The notes beneath the pieces are model-generated. The model saw only the letters and a program-made list of their open reading frames with translations. It did not search any database and was not told the DNA's origin. Positions 1 through 7,553 of a stretch of DNA of 34,851 nucleotides are shown here, one piece after another. Position 1 is the stretch's first letter; each line of letters opens with the position of its first letter. Source of the DNA: Pseudonocardia lacus (GTDB taxonomy: Bacteria > Actinomycetota > Actinomycetes > Mycobacteriales > Pseudonocardiaceae); NCBI RefSeq assembly GCF_018531445.1, contig NZ_JAHDTH010000067.1:1-34851 (forward strand), given 5' to 3'. The position numbers were made by a program, and so were the translations under genes.

Positions 1-1
1 C

Positions 2-490
2 GGATTCGCGGCCGGGCTCGCCGTCACCTCCGCCGTCCTCGCGCACGCCGCCGGCGGCGGGTCCGTCGACGCGGGCGGCGCAGCGTGGGCCTTCGCCGCG
101 CTCGTCGGCCCGTCCTGGTGGCTGGCCCGCCGGGAGCGGGGCTGGGGCGCCCTCGCGCTGACCCAGCTCGGCGCCCAGCAGCTCGTCCACCTCCTGCTCA
201 CCCAGACCGGCGAGCACGCCGGCCACGCCGGCCACGTGCTGGTCGCCGCCGACCTGATGCTCTACGCCCACCTGGCCGCCGCCGCGCTGACCGGCGCCTG
301 GCTGCGCTGGGGCGAGCGCAGGGCGTGGGCGGCCGTGCGCCGGTTCCTGCTGGTCGTGCTGCCGCTCGCGGCGCGGGTCGCCGCGTCGCCCGCGGCCGCG
401 CTGCCGTTCCCGCCGGTCCAGCACCCCGCCGGAGCGCTGCTGCGCCACGCCGCCCCGCGTCGTGGCCCACCGGTGCCCGCCGCCTCCTGA
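2..490 (+). CDS. Hypothetical multi-pass membrane protein, 5' end outside the window
   Basis: An open frame runs from the window edge to TGA at 488-490, giving about 162 residues of the C-terminal part. The sequence is Ala/Leu/Trp-rich with at least three likely membrane segments (around GFAAGLAVTSAVLAHAAGG, LALTQLGAQQLVHLLL and ADLMLYAHLAAAALTGAWL). A cluster of His residues (EHAGHAGH) follows the second segment, then a basic GERRAWAAVRR stretch and a Pro/Ala-rich tail. Small His-bearing membrane proteins of this look occur in actinobacteria near copper-handling genes (YcnI, PCuAC) and PepSY proteins, and a PepSY gene follows here, so a metal-related role is possible but is inference. I do not recognise a named family. 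The real start lies upstream of base 1. Confidence 0.6.
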   Translation, partial: GFAAGLAVTSAVLAHAAGGGSVDAGGAAWAFAALVGPSWWLARRERGWGALALTQLGAQQLVHLLLTQTGEHAGHAGHVLVAADLMLYAHLAAAALTGAWLRWGERRAWAAVRRFLLVVLPLAARVAASPAAALPFPPVQHPAGALLRHAAPRRGPPVPAAS

Positions 491-505
491 TCCTCCCCGC
501 CCGGA

Positions 506-560
506 GTTCAGGAAAGCCACGATGCTGCCCCCTGCGGGCAGCATCGTGGCTTTCCTGAAC
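506..560. repeat. Perfect 25-bp-arm hairpin, copy 1 of a three-copy family
   Basis: Arms 506-530 and 536-560 are exact reverse complements around the 5-nt loop CCTGC. The left arm begins GTTCAGGAAAGCCACGATGC. It lies 15 bp after the stop of the upstream membrane protein and 125 bp before the PepSY gene, so a transcription-terminator or REP-like role fits. There is no U-tract. Identical arms recur at 2122-2176 and 7554-7608. Confidence 0.9.
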
Positions 561-685
561 CGGGTGGGTCGTCCCCGGCTGCGGTCGGGACCGCCGGCTG
601 CCCCGAGCGGAGCGCGACCCCGCGCCCGCCCTCGCGGCGCGCCGCCGTCCCGCCGCGCCGCTCCCCGTCCTGCCTGGAGACACCC

Positions 686-2083
686 GTGACCACGACCGCC
701 GGCCCACCGGACACCCCGACCACCACCGCGGAGCCGCCCACCCCGACCCCGACCAGCCCCGGCCCGTGGGCGCAGCTGCGCCCGCTCGTGCTGCGCCTGC
801 ACTTCTACGCCGGGGTGCTGGTCGCCCCGTTCCTGCTCGTCGTCAGCCTCACCGGGCTGGCCTACGTGTTCAGCCCGCAGCTGTCCGACCTCGTGCACGG
901 CGAGCAACTGCTGGCCCCCGACCCCGCCGCCCCCGCCCGCCCGCTCGACGAGCAGGTGGCCGCGGCCGTCGCCGCGCTGCCGGACGGCACCCTCGCCGAC
1001 GTCGTCGCCCACACCGACCCGACCCGCAGCACGGCCGTCACCTTCGACGTGGCCGGCCTCCCCGCCGACCACCAGCGCACCGTCTACGTCGACCCGGGCT
1101 CGTCACGGGTGCTGGGCACCCTCGACACCTGGTTCGGCTACCCGCCGCTGCAGACCACCCTGGACGACCTGCACCGCCACCTCCTGCTCGGCGAGCCGGG
1201 CAGGCTCTACTCCGAGGCGGCGGCCAGCTGGCTGCCGGTCCTGGTGGTCGGCGGGCTGGCGCTGTGGTTCGGCCGCCGCCGCGCCCGCCGCCGCGACCTC
1301 GTGCTGCCGCCGATGCAGGCCAAGCCCGGGCGCGCCCGCATCCGCGGCTGGCACGCCGTGACCGCGCTCTGGTTGACCGTCGGCCTCGCCTTCATCAGCG
1401 TCACCGGGCTGACCTGGTCGACCTACGCGGGGGAGCGCTTCCAGGCGGTGGTGACCGCGTTCGACGGGTCGACGCCCGCGCTGAGCACCGAGTCGGTGCC
1501 CGCGCGGCCGGGCGCCACCCCGATCGGCGTCGGCGAGGCCGTCGACCGGGCCCGGGCGGCCGGGCTGGTCGACCGCCTCGTCGTGACGGCGCCCGCCGGG
1601 CCGGGCGGCGTCTACACCGTCGCCGAGGACGCCGACGGCATCCCGGTCCAGCGCGACAAGGTTGCCCTCGACCCGTACACGGGCGACGTCCTCGAGACCG
1701 TGCTCTGGGCCGACTACCCCCTGCTGGCCACGCTCACCACCATCGGCGTCTCCGCGCACATGGGCCTGCTGTTCGGGCTGCCCAACCAGCTGCTGCTGGC
1801 CGCGCTGGCCGTCGGCCTGCTGGGCGTGCTGTTCTGGGGGTACCGGATGGCCTGGCTGCGCAGGCCCACCCGGGCGGGCGCCCGGCTGTCCGCCCCGGCC
1901 CCGCGCGGCACGATCCGGGCGCTCACCCAGCCGATGGCGTTCCTCGTCGTGCTGGCGGCGGTGGCCTACGGCTGGCTGGCGCCGCTGTTCGGGCTCAGCT
2001 TGTTGGCGTTCGTCCTGGCCGACGCCGCCCTCGGCGCCCTCGCCCACCACCACCGCCGCACCCGCACCCGAACCCGCCCCTGA
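686..2083 (+). CDS. PepSY-associated TM (PepSY_TM) domain protein
   Basis: This 465-aa membrane protein has the layout of PepSY-TM proteins. A Thr/Pro-rich cytoplasmic leader (about 1-30) precedes a first membrane helix at LRLHFYAGVLVAPFLLVV (about 33-57). A periplasmic PepSY-like loop follows, then a second helix near 175-195 and a third near 225-245 (WHAVTALWLTVGLAFISVTG). A second PepSY-like loop precedes C-terminal helices near 350-385 and 410-450. Members are commonly linked to iron-siderophore reduction or copper handling and peptidase regulation. The substrate cannot be read from the sequence. The GTG start is chosen because GGAGA at 676-680 lies 5 nt before it. The tail is His/Arg-rich and the stop codon lies in the first unit of a 12-bp tandem repeat. 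It converges on the Nramp-like gene, with hairpin copy 2 between them. Confidence 0.88.
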   Translation: MTTTAGPPDTPTTTAEPPTPTPTSPGPWAQLRPLVLRLHFYAGVLVAPFLLVVSLTGLAYVFSPQLSDLVHGEQLLAPDPAAPARPLDEQVAAAVAALPDGTLADVVAHTDPTRSTAVTFDVAGLPADHQRTVYVDPGSSRVLGTLDTWFGYPPLQTTLDDLHRHLLLGEPGRLYSEAAASWLPVLVVGGLALWFGRRRARRRDLVLPPMQAKPGRARIRGWHAVTALWLTVGLAFISVTGLTWSTYAGERFQAVVTAFDGSTPALSTESVPARPGATPIGVGEAVDRARAAGLVDRLVVTAPAGPGGVYTVAEDADGIPVQRDKVALDPYTGDVLETVLWADYPLLATLTTIGVSAHMGLLFGLPNQLLLAALAVGLLGVLFWGYRMAWLRRPTRAGARLSAPAPRGTIRALTQPMAFLVVLAAVAYGWLAPLFGLSLLAFVLADAALGALAHHHRRTRTRTRP

Positions 2084-2116
2084 CCCCGCCCCTGACCCCG
2101 CCCCTGACCCCGCCCC
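2081..2116. repeat. 12-bp tandem repeat, three units
   Basis: The unit TGACCCCGCCCC occurs three times in a row (2081-2092, 2093-2104, 2105-2116). The TGA of the first unit is the stop codon of the PepSY gene, so expansion or contraction leaves the protein unchanged. Confidence 0.85.
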
Positions 2117-2120
2117 GTTG

Positions 2121-2177
2121 AGTTCAGGAAAGCCACGATGCTGCCCTCTGCGGGCAGCATCGTGGCTTTCCTGAACT
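2121..2177. repeat. Hairpin copy 2, between convergent genes
   Basis: Arms 2122-2146 and 2152-2176 are perfect 25-bp complements, extended by an A-T pair at 2121/2177, around loop TCTGC. The arms equal those of the copies at 506 and 7554. It sits between the stops of the convergent PepSY (2083) and Nramp-like (2228) genes, the position expected for a bidirectional terminator. Confidence 0.9.
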
Positions 2178-2227
2178 TGGGTCACGGGCGGGGTGGGCGA
2201 GGGCGCGGGGTGGGTGACGGGCGGCGG

Positions 2228-3595
2228 TCAGGTGAGGCGGTCGATGACGTCGTAGACGAACAGGACGACGAAGAGCGCCGAGGCCGCGGCGAGCATCGCG
2301 TTGGACAGCCAACCCGAGCGCCCGTCGCGGGCGATCCGCCGCGAGTTCAGCAGCAGGATCAGCGAGATCCCGAGGAACGGCATGAACGCCGCGCCGAGCA
2401 CGCCGTACACCAGGGTGACCGCGAACGGTCGGTCGATGAACAGCAGGCCCATCGGGGGCAGGGTCAGCCACAGCAGGTACCCGCGGAACGGCAGGCTGCG
2501 CTCGGCCTCGCTGGCCCGGTAGCCGGTCGCGGTGCCGTCCGGGGTCCCGGCGAGCGCGGTGTTCGCGGCGTCGGTGTCGCCCTCGGCCGTCCCCGCCGCC
2601 GCCGGCACGCCGACCTCGGCCTTCGCGCCGTGCGGCAGCCGGATCGTCCGGGTCCAGTCGGCGAACAGCAGGCTGACGCCGTTCCAGACGCCCAGCAGCG
2701 AGGTCCAGGTGACGGCGAGGAAGCCGATCAGGAACAGGATCCGGGCCCACTCGCCGTACCGTGCGCCGAGTTCGTCGCCCAGGGTCAGCAGGCCGGTGTC
2801 GCTGGCGGTGAGCTCCTGGCCGAGCAGGATCTCGGCGCCGACGACCAGCATCGCGATGACGAAGATGCCGGTCATCACGTAGCCGATGGTGTTGTCCAAC
2901 CGCATCATCGACAGCCAGCCGGTGCCCTTCCAGCCCTTGGCGATCATCCAGTAGCCGTAGGCGGCCATCGTGATGGTGCCGCCGACGCCGCCGATCAGGC
3001 CCAGCACGTAGACGACCGAGCCCTCCGGCAGCCGGGGGACCAGCCCGTTCGCCACGTCGAGCAGGTTCGGCGCGGCCAGCACCGCGATCGACACCACCGA
3101 CACGAACTTGATCAGCACCAGCACGGTGATGAACTTCTCGAAGACCTCGTAGCGCTGGATCCAGACCAGCACCAGGCCCAGCACGCCGGCGATCATCGCC
3201 CAGTACCGCACCGACAGCCCGCCGAACAGGGCGTTGAGCGGCAGCCCGACGGCCGACATCGCGGTGGCGCCGTAGACGAAGCCCCAGATGACGATGTAGA
3301 CGCCGAAGAAGACGGTGGCCCAGTAGCCCAGCCGCCGCCAGCCGTCGAGCAGGGTGCTGCCCGAGGCCAGGTGCCAGCGCCCGACGCCCTCGGCCAGCGC
3401 CAGCTTGAGCACGGTGCCCAGCACCGCGGCCCACAGCAGGAGCATGCCGTACTGGGCGCCGGCCACCATGGTGGCGACCAGGTCGCCGGCGCCGACGCCG
3501 GTGGCCGCGGCCAGCAGGCCGGGTCCGACCTGCTTGAGCCGGGCCCGCGCGCCGGTGGGCGGGGACGGGGTGGGGGTCGCGGTGGGCTCGGTCAT
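2228..3595 (-). CDS. Nramp-family divalent-cation transporter, divergent subgroup
   Basis: This 455-aa polytopic membrane protein has about 11 hydrophobic segments and the overall Nramp pattern: GPGLLAAATGVGAGDLVATM in helix 1, then LGTVLKLALAEGVGRW and GYWMIAKGWKG. Canonical Nramp proteins carry DPGN in helix 1 for Mn2+/Fe2+ binding and an MPH motif in helix 6. Here helix 1 reads GVGAGD (residues 33-38) and helix 6 has TMAAYGYWM, so the usual metal site is absent and the ion is uncertain. The ATG at 3593-3595 is chosen because GAGGAGAGAG lies just upstream on the coding strand. The open frame extends to 3760 but that part is not Nramp-like. A loop of about 50 residues rich in Ala/Gly/Thr (residues about 335-385) separates two late helices. 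It is divergent from the 87-aa gene at 3840. Confidence 0.88.
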   Translation of the reverse strand: MTEPTATPTPSPPTGARARLKQVGPGLLAAATGVGAGDLVATMVAGAQYGMLLLWAAVLGTVLKLALAEGVGRWHLASGSTLLDGWRRLGYWATVFFGVYIVIWGFVYGATAMSAVGLPLNALFGGLSVRYWAMIAGVLGLVLVWIQRYEVFEKFITVLVLIKFVSVVSIAVLAAPNLLDVANGLVPRLPEGSVVYVLGLIGGVGGTITMAAYGYWMIAKGWKGTGWLSMMRLDNTIGYVMTGIFVIAMLVVGAEILLGQELTASDTGLLTLGDELGARYGEWARILFLIGFLAVTWTSLLGVWNGVSLLFADWTRTIRLPHGAKAEVGVPAAAGTAEGDTDAANTALAGTPDGTATGYRASEAERSLPFRGYLLWLTLPPMGLLFIDRPFAVTLVYGVLGAAFMPFLGISLILLLNSRRIARDGRSGWLSNAMLAAASALFVVLFVYDVIDRLT

Positions 3596-3839
3596 GGCTC
3601 TCTCCTCGTCGTGGGGGAGAAACGGGTGCCGCGGTGAACCGACCGTAGATGCGGTGCTCACGCCGCGCACGCCCCGACATCGGCGCGTTCCGGCCACGAG
3701 CACCGCCGCGACCCCGGCGGCCCGAGGGCGACTTCGGCCCAGTCGGGGAGATCCATGCAAGTGCGGGTCTGTGCGCGACCGCGGGACGGATTAGATTCAA
3801 CAGCGGCAGGTGCGGCAGGACGGCAGGGAGCCCCGGGGG
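3596..3839. promoter_or_regulatory. Divergent intergenic region with candidate -10 boxes both ways
   Basis: The 244-bp gap holds the leaders of the Nramp-like gene (minus) and the 87-aa gene (plus). On the minus strand TACGGT (complement of 3642-3647) is a possible -10, giving a leader of about 40 nt that carries the GAGGAGAGAG ribosome site. On the plus strand TAGATT at 3792-3797 is a good TANNNT match, with the start about 36 nt further on and GGCAGGGAG as ribosome site. Neither has a convincing -35. No riboswitch fold was recognised. Confidence 0.35.
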
Positions 3840-4103
3840 ATGACGAGCAGCATCGATGAGGTCAAGTCGGGCATCATGCAGGCCTGCAGCCAGATCTCGG
3901 AGAGCAACGGAGCGTTGCAGCAGGCCAACTCGGCCCTGCAGCAGGCGCAGGGCACGTTGCAGCGGGTCACCCAGGGCACCTCGCAGGCCGACGTGTCCGA
4001 GGCCATCGCGTTGCTCAACCGGGCGATGGACGGGGTCCAGGAGGTCCAGCAGGCCGCCGACGCGGCCGTCCAGGCGGCCGAGGGCGTCGCCGCCCGGCTG
4101 TGA
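3840..4103 (+). CDS. Small helical (coiled-coil-like) protein, first gene of the FtsK-type cluster
   Basis: This 87-aa soluble protein is almost entirely predicted helix, rich in Gln/Ala with heptad-like spacing (SNGALQQANSALQQAQGTL, then EAIALLNRAMDGVQEVQQAAD). It has no Cys, no signal peptide and no membrane segment. Its size and helix-rich nature recall secretion-linked small helical proteins, but no WxG motif is present. The ATG at 3840 is preferred to an in-frame GTG at 3810 because GGCAGGGAG ends about 9 nt before it and the intervening residues look unstructured. It is followed, after a 91-bp gap with a hairpin, by an FtsK/SpoIIIE-type ATPase on the same strand. Function unknown; the neighbourhood suggests it is a partner or substrate of that ATPase. 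Confidence 0.75.
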   Translation: MTSSIDEVKSGIMQACSQISESNGALQQANSALQQAQGTLQRVTQGTSQADVSEAIALLNRAMDGVQEVQQAADAAVQAAEGVAARL

Positions 4104-4134
4104 ACCGGCGCACCGGGGCGGGTCGCCGATGAGC

Positions 4135-4162
4135 CCGCGGCAGTGCGGCCCCGCTGCCGCGG
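4135..4162 (+). other. GC-rich hairpin between the 87-aa gene and the ATPase gene
   Basis: CCGCGGCAG (4135-4143) pairs perfectly with CTGCCGCGG (4154-4162) around a 10-nt loop. It lies in the only real gap of the cluster. It could be a processing or attenuation site that lets the small upstream gene be expressed above the ATPase. There is no U-tract; the role is inference. Confidence 0.4.
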
Positions 4163-4194
4163 CGGCCCCCGGCGCCCGCGGGCGGCCGTAGCCG

Positions 4195-6957
4195 GTGGCG
4201 GTCTTCGGGTTCGGGCGCCGCCGGCGCATCCGGGAGGCCTACGACGCCCTGTGCGCGGCTATCGCGACCGCGCTCGGCGGCGCCGAGACGGCCGCCGAAC
4301 GGGTCCGGCGCGCGCACCTGGACGCGGTCGTCGAACTGCTGCTGCGCGAGAAGGGGGTGGCCGCCGCGCGGGCCGACCCGGCCCTGGCCAGGCTGCTGAC
4401 CAGCTCCGGGGTGGCCGACGTGGTGGCCAGGGTCGAGCGCGACGCGAGCGCGCTGGCCGTGCCCGCCGAGGTGCCGGCGCGGCTGTCCGCGATCGTCGAG
4501 GCCGCGGCGCCCGGCCCGGCGGGCGAGCGCGGCGCGGGCTGGTTGGAGCGCACCCGCACCGGCGACCTCGACGGCACCGGCGAGCTGCCCTCGCTGTGGC
4601 GGGTCGGCACCGGCCGGCTCGGCGGTTCCCCGCCGTTCGACGTGGCCGTCCCGCTGCTGGACGAGTCGCACCTGCAGGTCATCACGGCCGCCGGCCGGCG
4701 CGAGGCCGGGATCGCGGTGGTGCAGGGCGTGCTGATGCGGGTGCTGAGCACCGTCGCGCCGGGCACGGCCCTGCTGCACGTGTGGGACGTCGGCCAGCTC
4801 ACCGGCCCGCTGCCCGACCTGCACCCGCTCACCCGCACCGGCCTGCTGACCGTGCACGACCCGAGCGGGCTGGCCCCGCTGCTGGAGGAGCTGTCCGACC
4901 GCATCCGCCGGGTGCACAACCGGGTCCTGGTCGACGGCCAGCCGTCGCTGCGCGCGCTCGCCCAGGAGACCGGCAAGCGTGACGAACCGTGGGTTATCGC
5001 GGTGCTGGTGGGCAACGGCCAGGCGCTGCCCGACGAGGAGGACCGCCAGCTGCAGCGGATCGCGCGCGGCGGGTTGGCCTGCGGGGTGCACCTGGTGCTC
5101 GTCGACGTGCCGATCGCGATGGGCGCCCCGGTGGAGACCATCACCCTGGCCACCAACGGGCTGGTGACCACCTCGATGACCGGGGCGCACGCGCCGGTCG
5201 AGCCGGACGCGCCCCTGGAGCCGTCCGCGGTCGCCGCGGCCTGCCACCGGATCGCCGACGAGCACGACGTCCGCCGGGCGCGGATCGGCACCTTCGTCGA
5301 CCTGCTGCCCGACCAGCCCGGCACCCAGCAGTCGCTGGTCGGGCTGCACGCGCCGATCGGGTTCACCGAAGGCCGCAGCCGCGAGCTGGCGCTGATCGAC
5401 GCCTCCCCGCACGCGCTCATCGGCGGGCCAAGCGGCTCGGGGAAAACGAACCTGCTGCTCGCCATGATCGCGTCGATGGCCAGCCGGTACGGCCCCGACG
5501 AGCTGGAGCTGTACCTGCTGGACTTCAAGGAGGGGGTGTCGTTCGCCCAGCTCGCCCCCGGCCGCCAGGACGGCTCCTGGCTGCCGCACGCCCGGCTGAT
5601 CGGCATCAACATCAACACCGATCGCGAGTTCGGGCTGGCGCTGCTGCGCTTCCTCTCCGACGAGATGCGCCGCCGCGCCGAGGCGGCCAAGGAGTACGAG
5701 GTCACCAAGCTGGAGGACCTGCGCCGCGAGCTGGCCGAGCGGGCCGAGCGCGGCGAGCTGCGCCCCGGGGAGAACACGCGCTGGCCGCGGATCGTGGCCG
5801 TGATCGACGAGTTCCAGTACCTGTTCGCCTCCCGCGACTCGGTCACCCGGGACGCCGTGCGGTTGCTGGAGGACGTCGCCCGCCGCGGCCGGTCCCAGGG
5901 CATCCACCTGGTGCTGGCCAGCCAGGACGTGTCCGGGATCGAGGCGTTCTGGGGCCGTCCGGCGATCTTCGAGCAGTTCGTGGTGCGGATCGCGCTGCCA
6001 CGGGCCCGGCGCATCCTCGACGAGCGCAACGAGGCCGCGCTCGACCTGCCCCGCTGGCACGCCGTCGTCAACCACGAGTCCGGGATGCGGCACGGCAACG
6101 AGATCGTGCGGGTGCCCAACGCGAGCGTCCGCGGCACCGTCGACGTCGTCCAGCGCCACCTGCACGCCCGCTACGCCGACCACCCGCCGCCGCGGCTGTT
6201 CGACGGCACCCGCGCGCCGCTCACCGAGGACCTGCTGGCCGACGCGCGCCCCGACGGCGAACCGGTCGCACTCGTCGGGCAGTGCATCGACGTGGCCGGC
6301 AGCCCGGCCGTCGTCCGGCTGCCCGACGTGCCGGGCCGCAACATCGGCGTGCTCGGGCCCGGCCTGCAGGACGCCGTGCGGCTGCTGGACTGCGCCGGCG
6401 CCGCGCTCGCCGCGACCCACCAGTACGGCACCGCCGAGGCCGTGCTGGTGCCGCTGGTCGTCGACGCCCGCAAACCCGCCGACGGGCTCGCGACCCGGTT
6501 CACCGACCACGGCCACAGCACCCGGACGGTGCCGCTGGAGGAGTTCGGCCAGTGGCTGCGCGAGGTGGCCGCCGACATCACCACCCGGCTCGCCGGGACG
6601 CCGGGGCCCCCCGTCGTCGTGGTCCTCTACGCCGCCGACGCCGCCGACTCCGTGCTCGACCGGGCCGGCACCGAGGCCCTGCGCACGCTCATCCACTTCG
6701 GCCCCGAGGTCGGGGTGCACGTCCTGGGGTGGTGGCGCAGCGTGCCCCGGCTCAAGGCGCTGCTGATGATGGGCGCCGCGGCCGACGACATCGGCGCGTG
6801 GGTCGCGCTCGACGTGCAGGGCAGCGAACTGCAGACCCTGGTCCCCGGCATGCTGCTGACCTGGTCGCCGCGCCCCGGTCGCGGCCTGTGGTTCGACCGC
6901 GCGCGGCACGCCGACCCCGAGGTGGTCATCGTCCCGATCCCGGAGGTGGACCGGTGA
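4195..6957 (+). CDS. FtsK/SpoIIIE-type ATPase with three RecA-like modules
   Basis: This 920-aa soluble protein is an FtsK/SpoIIIE-domain ATPase without membrane helices. The N-terminal 140 residues are helical and charged. A first RecA-like module (about 140-330) has no P-loop. The central module carries a clear Walker A, GPSGSGKT at 411-418, the family sequence LELYLLDFKEGV, and Walker B VAVIDEF with D538-E539. The motif RRGRSQGIHLVLASQDVSG follows, as in FtsK-type motors. A third module (about 690-920) has a degraded P-loop (GVLGPGLQD) and a Walker-B-like VVVVLYAAD. Tandem modules with one active site resemble EccC of type VII secretion, yet no Ecc partners are nearby. A TAG lies in frame 6 bp before the GTG start. 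The stop overlaps the next gene as GTGA. The motor may move DNA or protein; the cargo is unknown. Confidence 0.88.
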   Translation: MAVFGFGRRRRIREAYDALCAAIATALGGAETAAERVRRAHLDAVVELLLREKGVAAARADPALARLLTSSGVADVVARVERDASALAVPAEVPARLSAIVEAAAPGPAGERGAGWLERTRTGDLDGTGELPSLWRVGTGRLGGSPPFDVAVPLLDESHLQVITAAGRREAGIAVVQGVLMRVLSTVAPGTALLHVWDVGQLTGPLPDLHPLTRTGLLTVHDPSGLAPLLEELSDRIRRVHNRVLVDGQPSLRALAQETGKRDEPWVIAVLVGNGQALPDEEDRQLQRIARGGLACGVHLVLVDVPIAMGAPVETITLATNGLVTTSMTGAHAPVEPDAPLEPSAVAAACHRIADEHDVRRARIGTFVDLLPDQPGTQQSLVGLHAPIGFTEGRSRELALIDASPHALIGGPSGSGKTNLLLAMIASMASRYGPDELELYLLDFKEGVSFAQLAPGRQDGSWLPHARLIGININTDREFGLALLRFLSDEMRRRAEAAKEYEVTKLEDLRRELAERAERGELRPGENTRWPRIVAVIDEFQYLFASRDSVTRDAVRLLEDVARRGRSQGIHLVLASQDVSGIEAFWGRPAIFEQFVVRIALPRARRILDERNEAALDLPRWHAVVNHESGMRHGNEIVRVPNASVRGTVDVVQRHLHARYADHPPPRLFDGTRAPLTEDLLADARPDGEPVALVGQCIDVAGSPAVVRLPDVPGRNIGVLGPGLQDAVRLLDCAGAALAATHQYGTAEAVLVPLVVDARKPADGLATRFTDHGHSTRTVPLEEFGQWLREVAADITTRLAGTPGPPVVVVLYAADAADSVLDRAGTEALRTLIHFGPEVGVHVLGWWRSVPRLKALLMMGAAADDIGAWVALDVQGSELQTLVPGMLLTWSPRPGRGLWFDRARHADPEVVIVPIPEVDR

Positions 6958-7343
6958 GCACCGGCGACCCGCTGCGCAAGCGCCCGGCGGAGTCCCCCGC
7001 CGCCGCCTACAAGAAGGCGATCCGGGAGGTCACCGGGGGCATGGAAGGGGAGGTGAAGCGCAACGAGGAGCGCGTGCGGCAGCTGCGCGAGCGCATCGCC
7101 GACCTCGACCGCGACCTCTCCACCGCCGCCGACCGCAGGCTGCTCGTCCGGATCGCCGCCAACCTCGCCTGGGAGGACGCGCTGGAAGCGCTGTGGGTGG
7201 AGTCCTGGATGACGATGAAGCCGTTCCCCAAGCCCGACCGCATGGCCAAGGCAGGCGACGCCATGGAGCTGGCCGCGGAGATCGAGCGGAAGGCGGCGGA
7301 CCTGCTGGCCGCCGTGCGGGGGCGCAGCGTCGACCGCCACTGA
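6954..7343 (+). CDS. Charged helical protein coupled to the FtsK-type ATPase
   Basis: This 129-aa protein is soluble and helical. A coiled-coil-prone stretch, EVKRNEERVRQLRERIADL, occupies about 33-51. It is followed by a more hydrophobic segment with three Trp (WEDALEALWVESWMTM, about 73-88) and a C-terminal Ala/Glu/Lys helix. Its GTG start overlaps the ATPase stop (GTGA, 6954-6957), so the two are translationally coupled and probably act together. The coiled coil suggests an adaptor. No known family was recognised. It converges on the 59-aa gene with only 6 bp between the stops. Confidence 0.78.
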   Translation: MSTGDPLRKRPAESPAAAYKKAIREVTGGMEGEVKRNEERVRQLRERIADLDRDLSTAADRRLLVRIAANLAWEDALEALWVESWMTMKPFPKPDRMAKAGDAMELAAEIERKAADLLAAVRGRSVDRH

Positions 7344-7349
7344 CCCGGC

Positions 7350-7529
7350 TCAGTCCAGGTCGTCCTCGTCGTCGCGGGCCAGGAACGTGGCCAGCCGCTC
7401 GACGGCGTCCTCGAACTGCGGGTTGAGGTCGACGAACGCGCGCAGCCGCAGGGCCAGCCACTCGACGTCGAGCTGCTCGCCCTCGCGGCGCTGGGTCAGC
7501 TCCTCGATGCCCCGGTCGGTGAAGTACAC
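7350..7529 (-). CDS. Small acidic protein of the DUF6104 type, beside kgd
   Basis: This 59-aa protein begins MYFTDRGIEELTQRR and continues with VEWLALRLRAFVDLNPQFE, VERLATFLAR and a DDEDDLD tail. This pattern is a conserved actinobacterial small protein usually found next to the 2-oxoglutarate dehydrogenase E1 gene, and I believe it is the family named DUF6104. It has no membrane segment. The GTG start at 7527-7529 gives the family's usual N-terminus. It lies downstream of kgd on the same strand, separated by hairpin copy 3. Its function is not known. The constant position beside kgd suggests, but does not prove, a link to that enzyme. Confidence 0.8.
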   Translation of the reverse strand: MYFTDRGIEELTQRREGEQLDVEWLALRLRAFVDLNPQFEDAVERLATFLARDDEDDLD

Positions 7530-7553
7530 GGCGACAGGTTAGCCGCCCCCCTG

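Noticed and set aside
522..560. Short open frames inside each hairpin reading MLPxxGSIVAFLN on both strands
   Set aside because: They follow from the palindrome sequence; there is no ribosome site and frames differ in length after the repeat.
3596..3760. N-terminal extension of the Nramp-like protein to 3760
   Set aside because: The extension has no homology and the internal ATG has a strong ribosome site.
3840..7343. Type VII secretion locus
   Set aside because: No WxG motif, no EccB/EccD/EccE or mycosin, and the ATPase lacks membrane helices.
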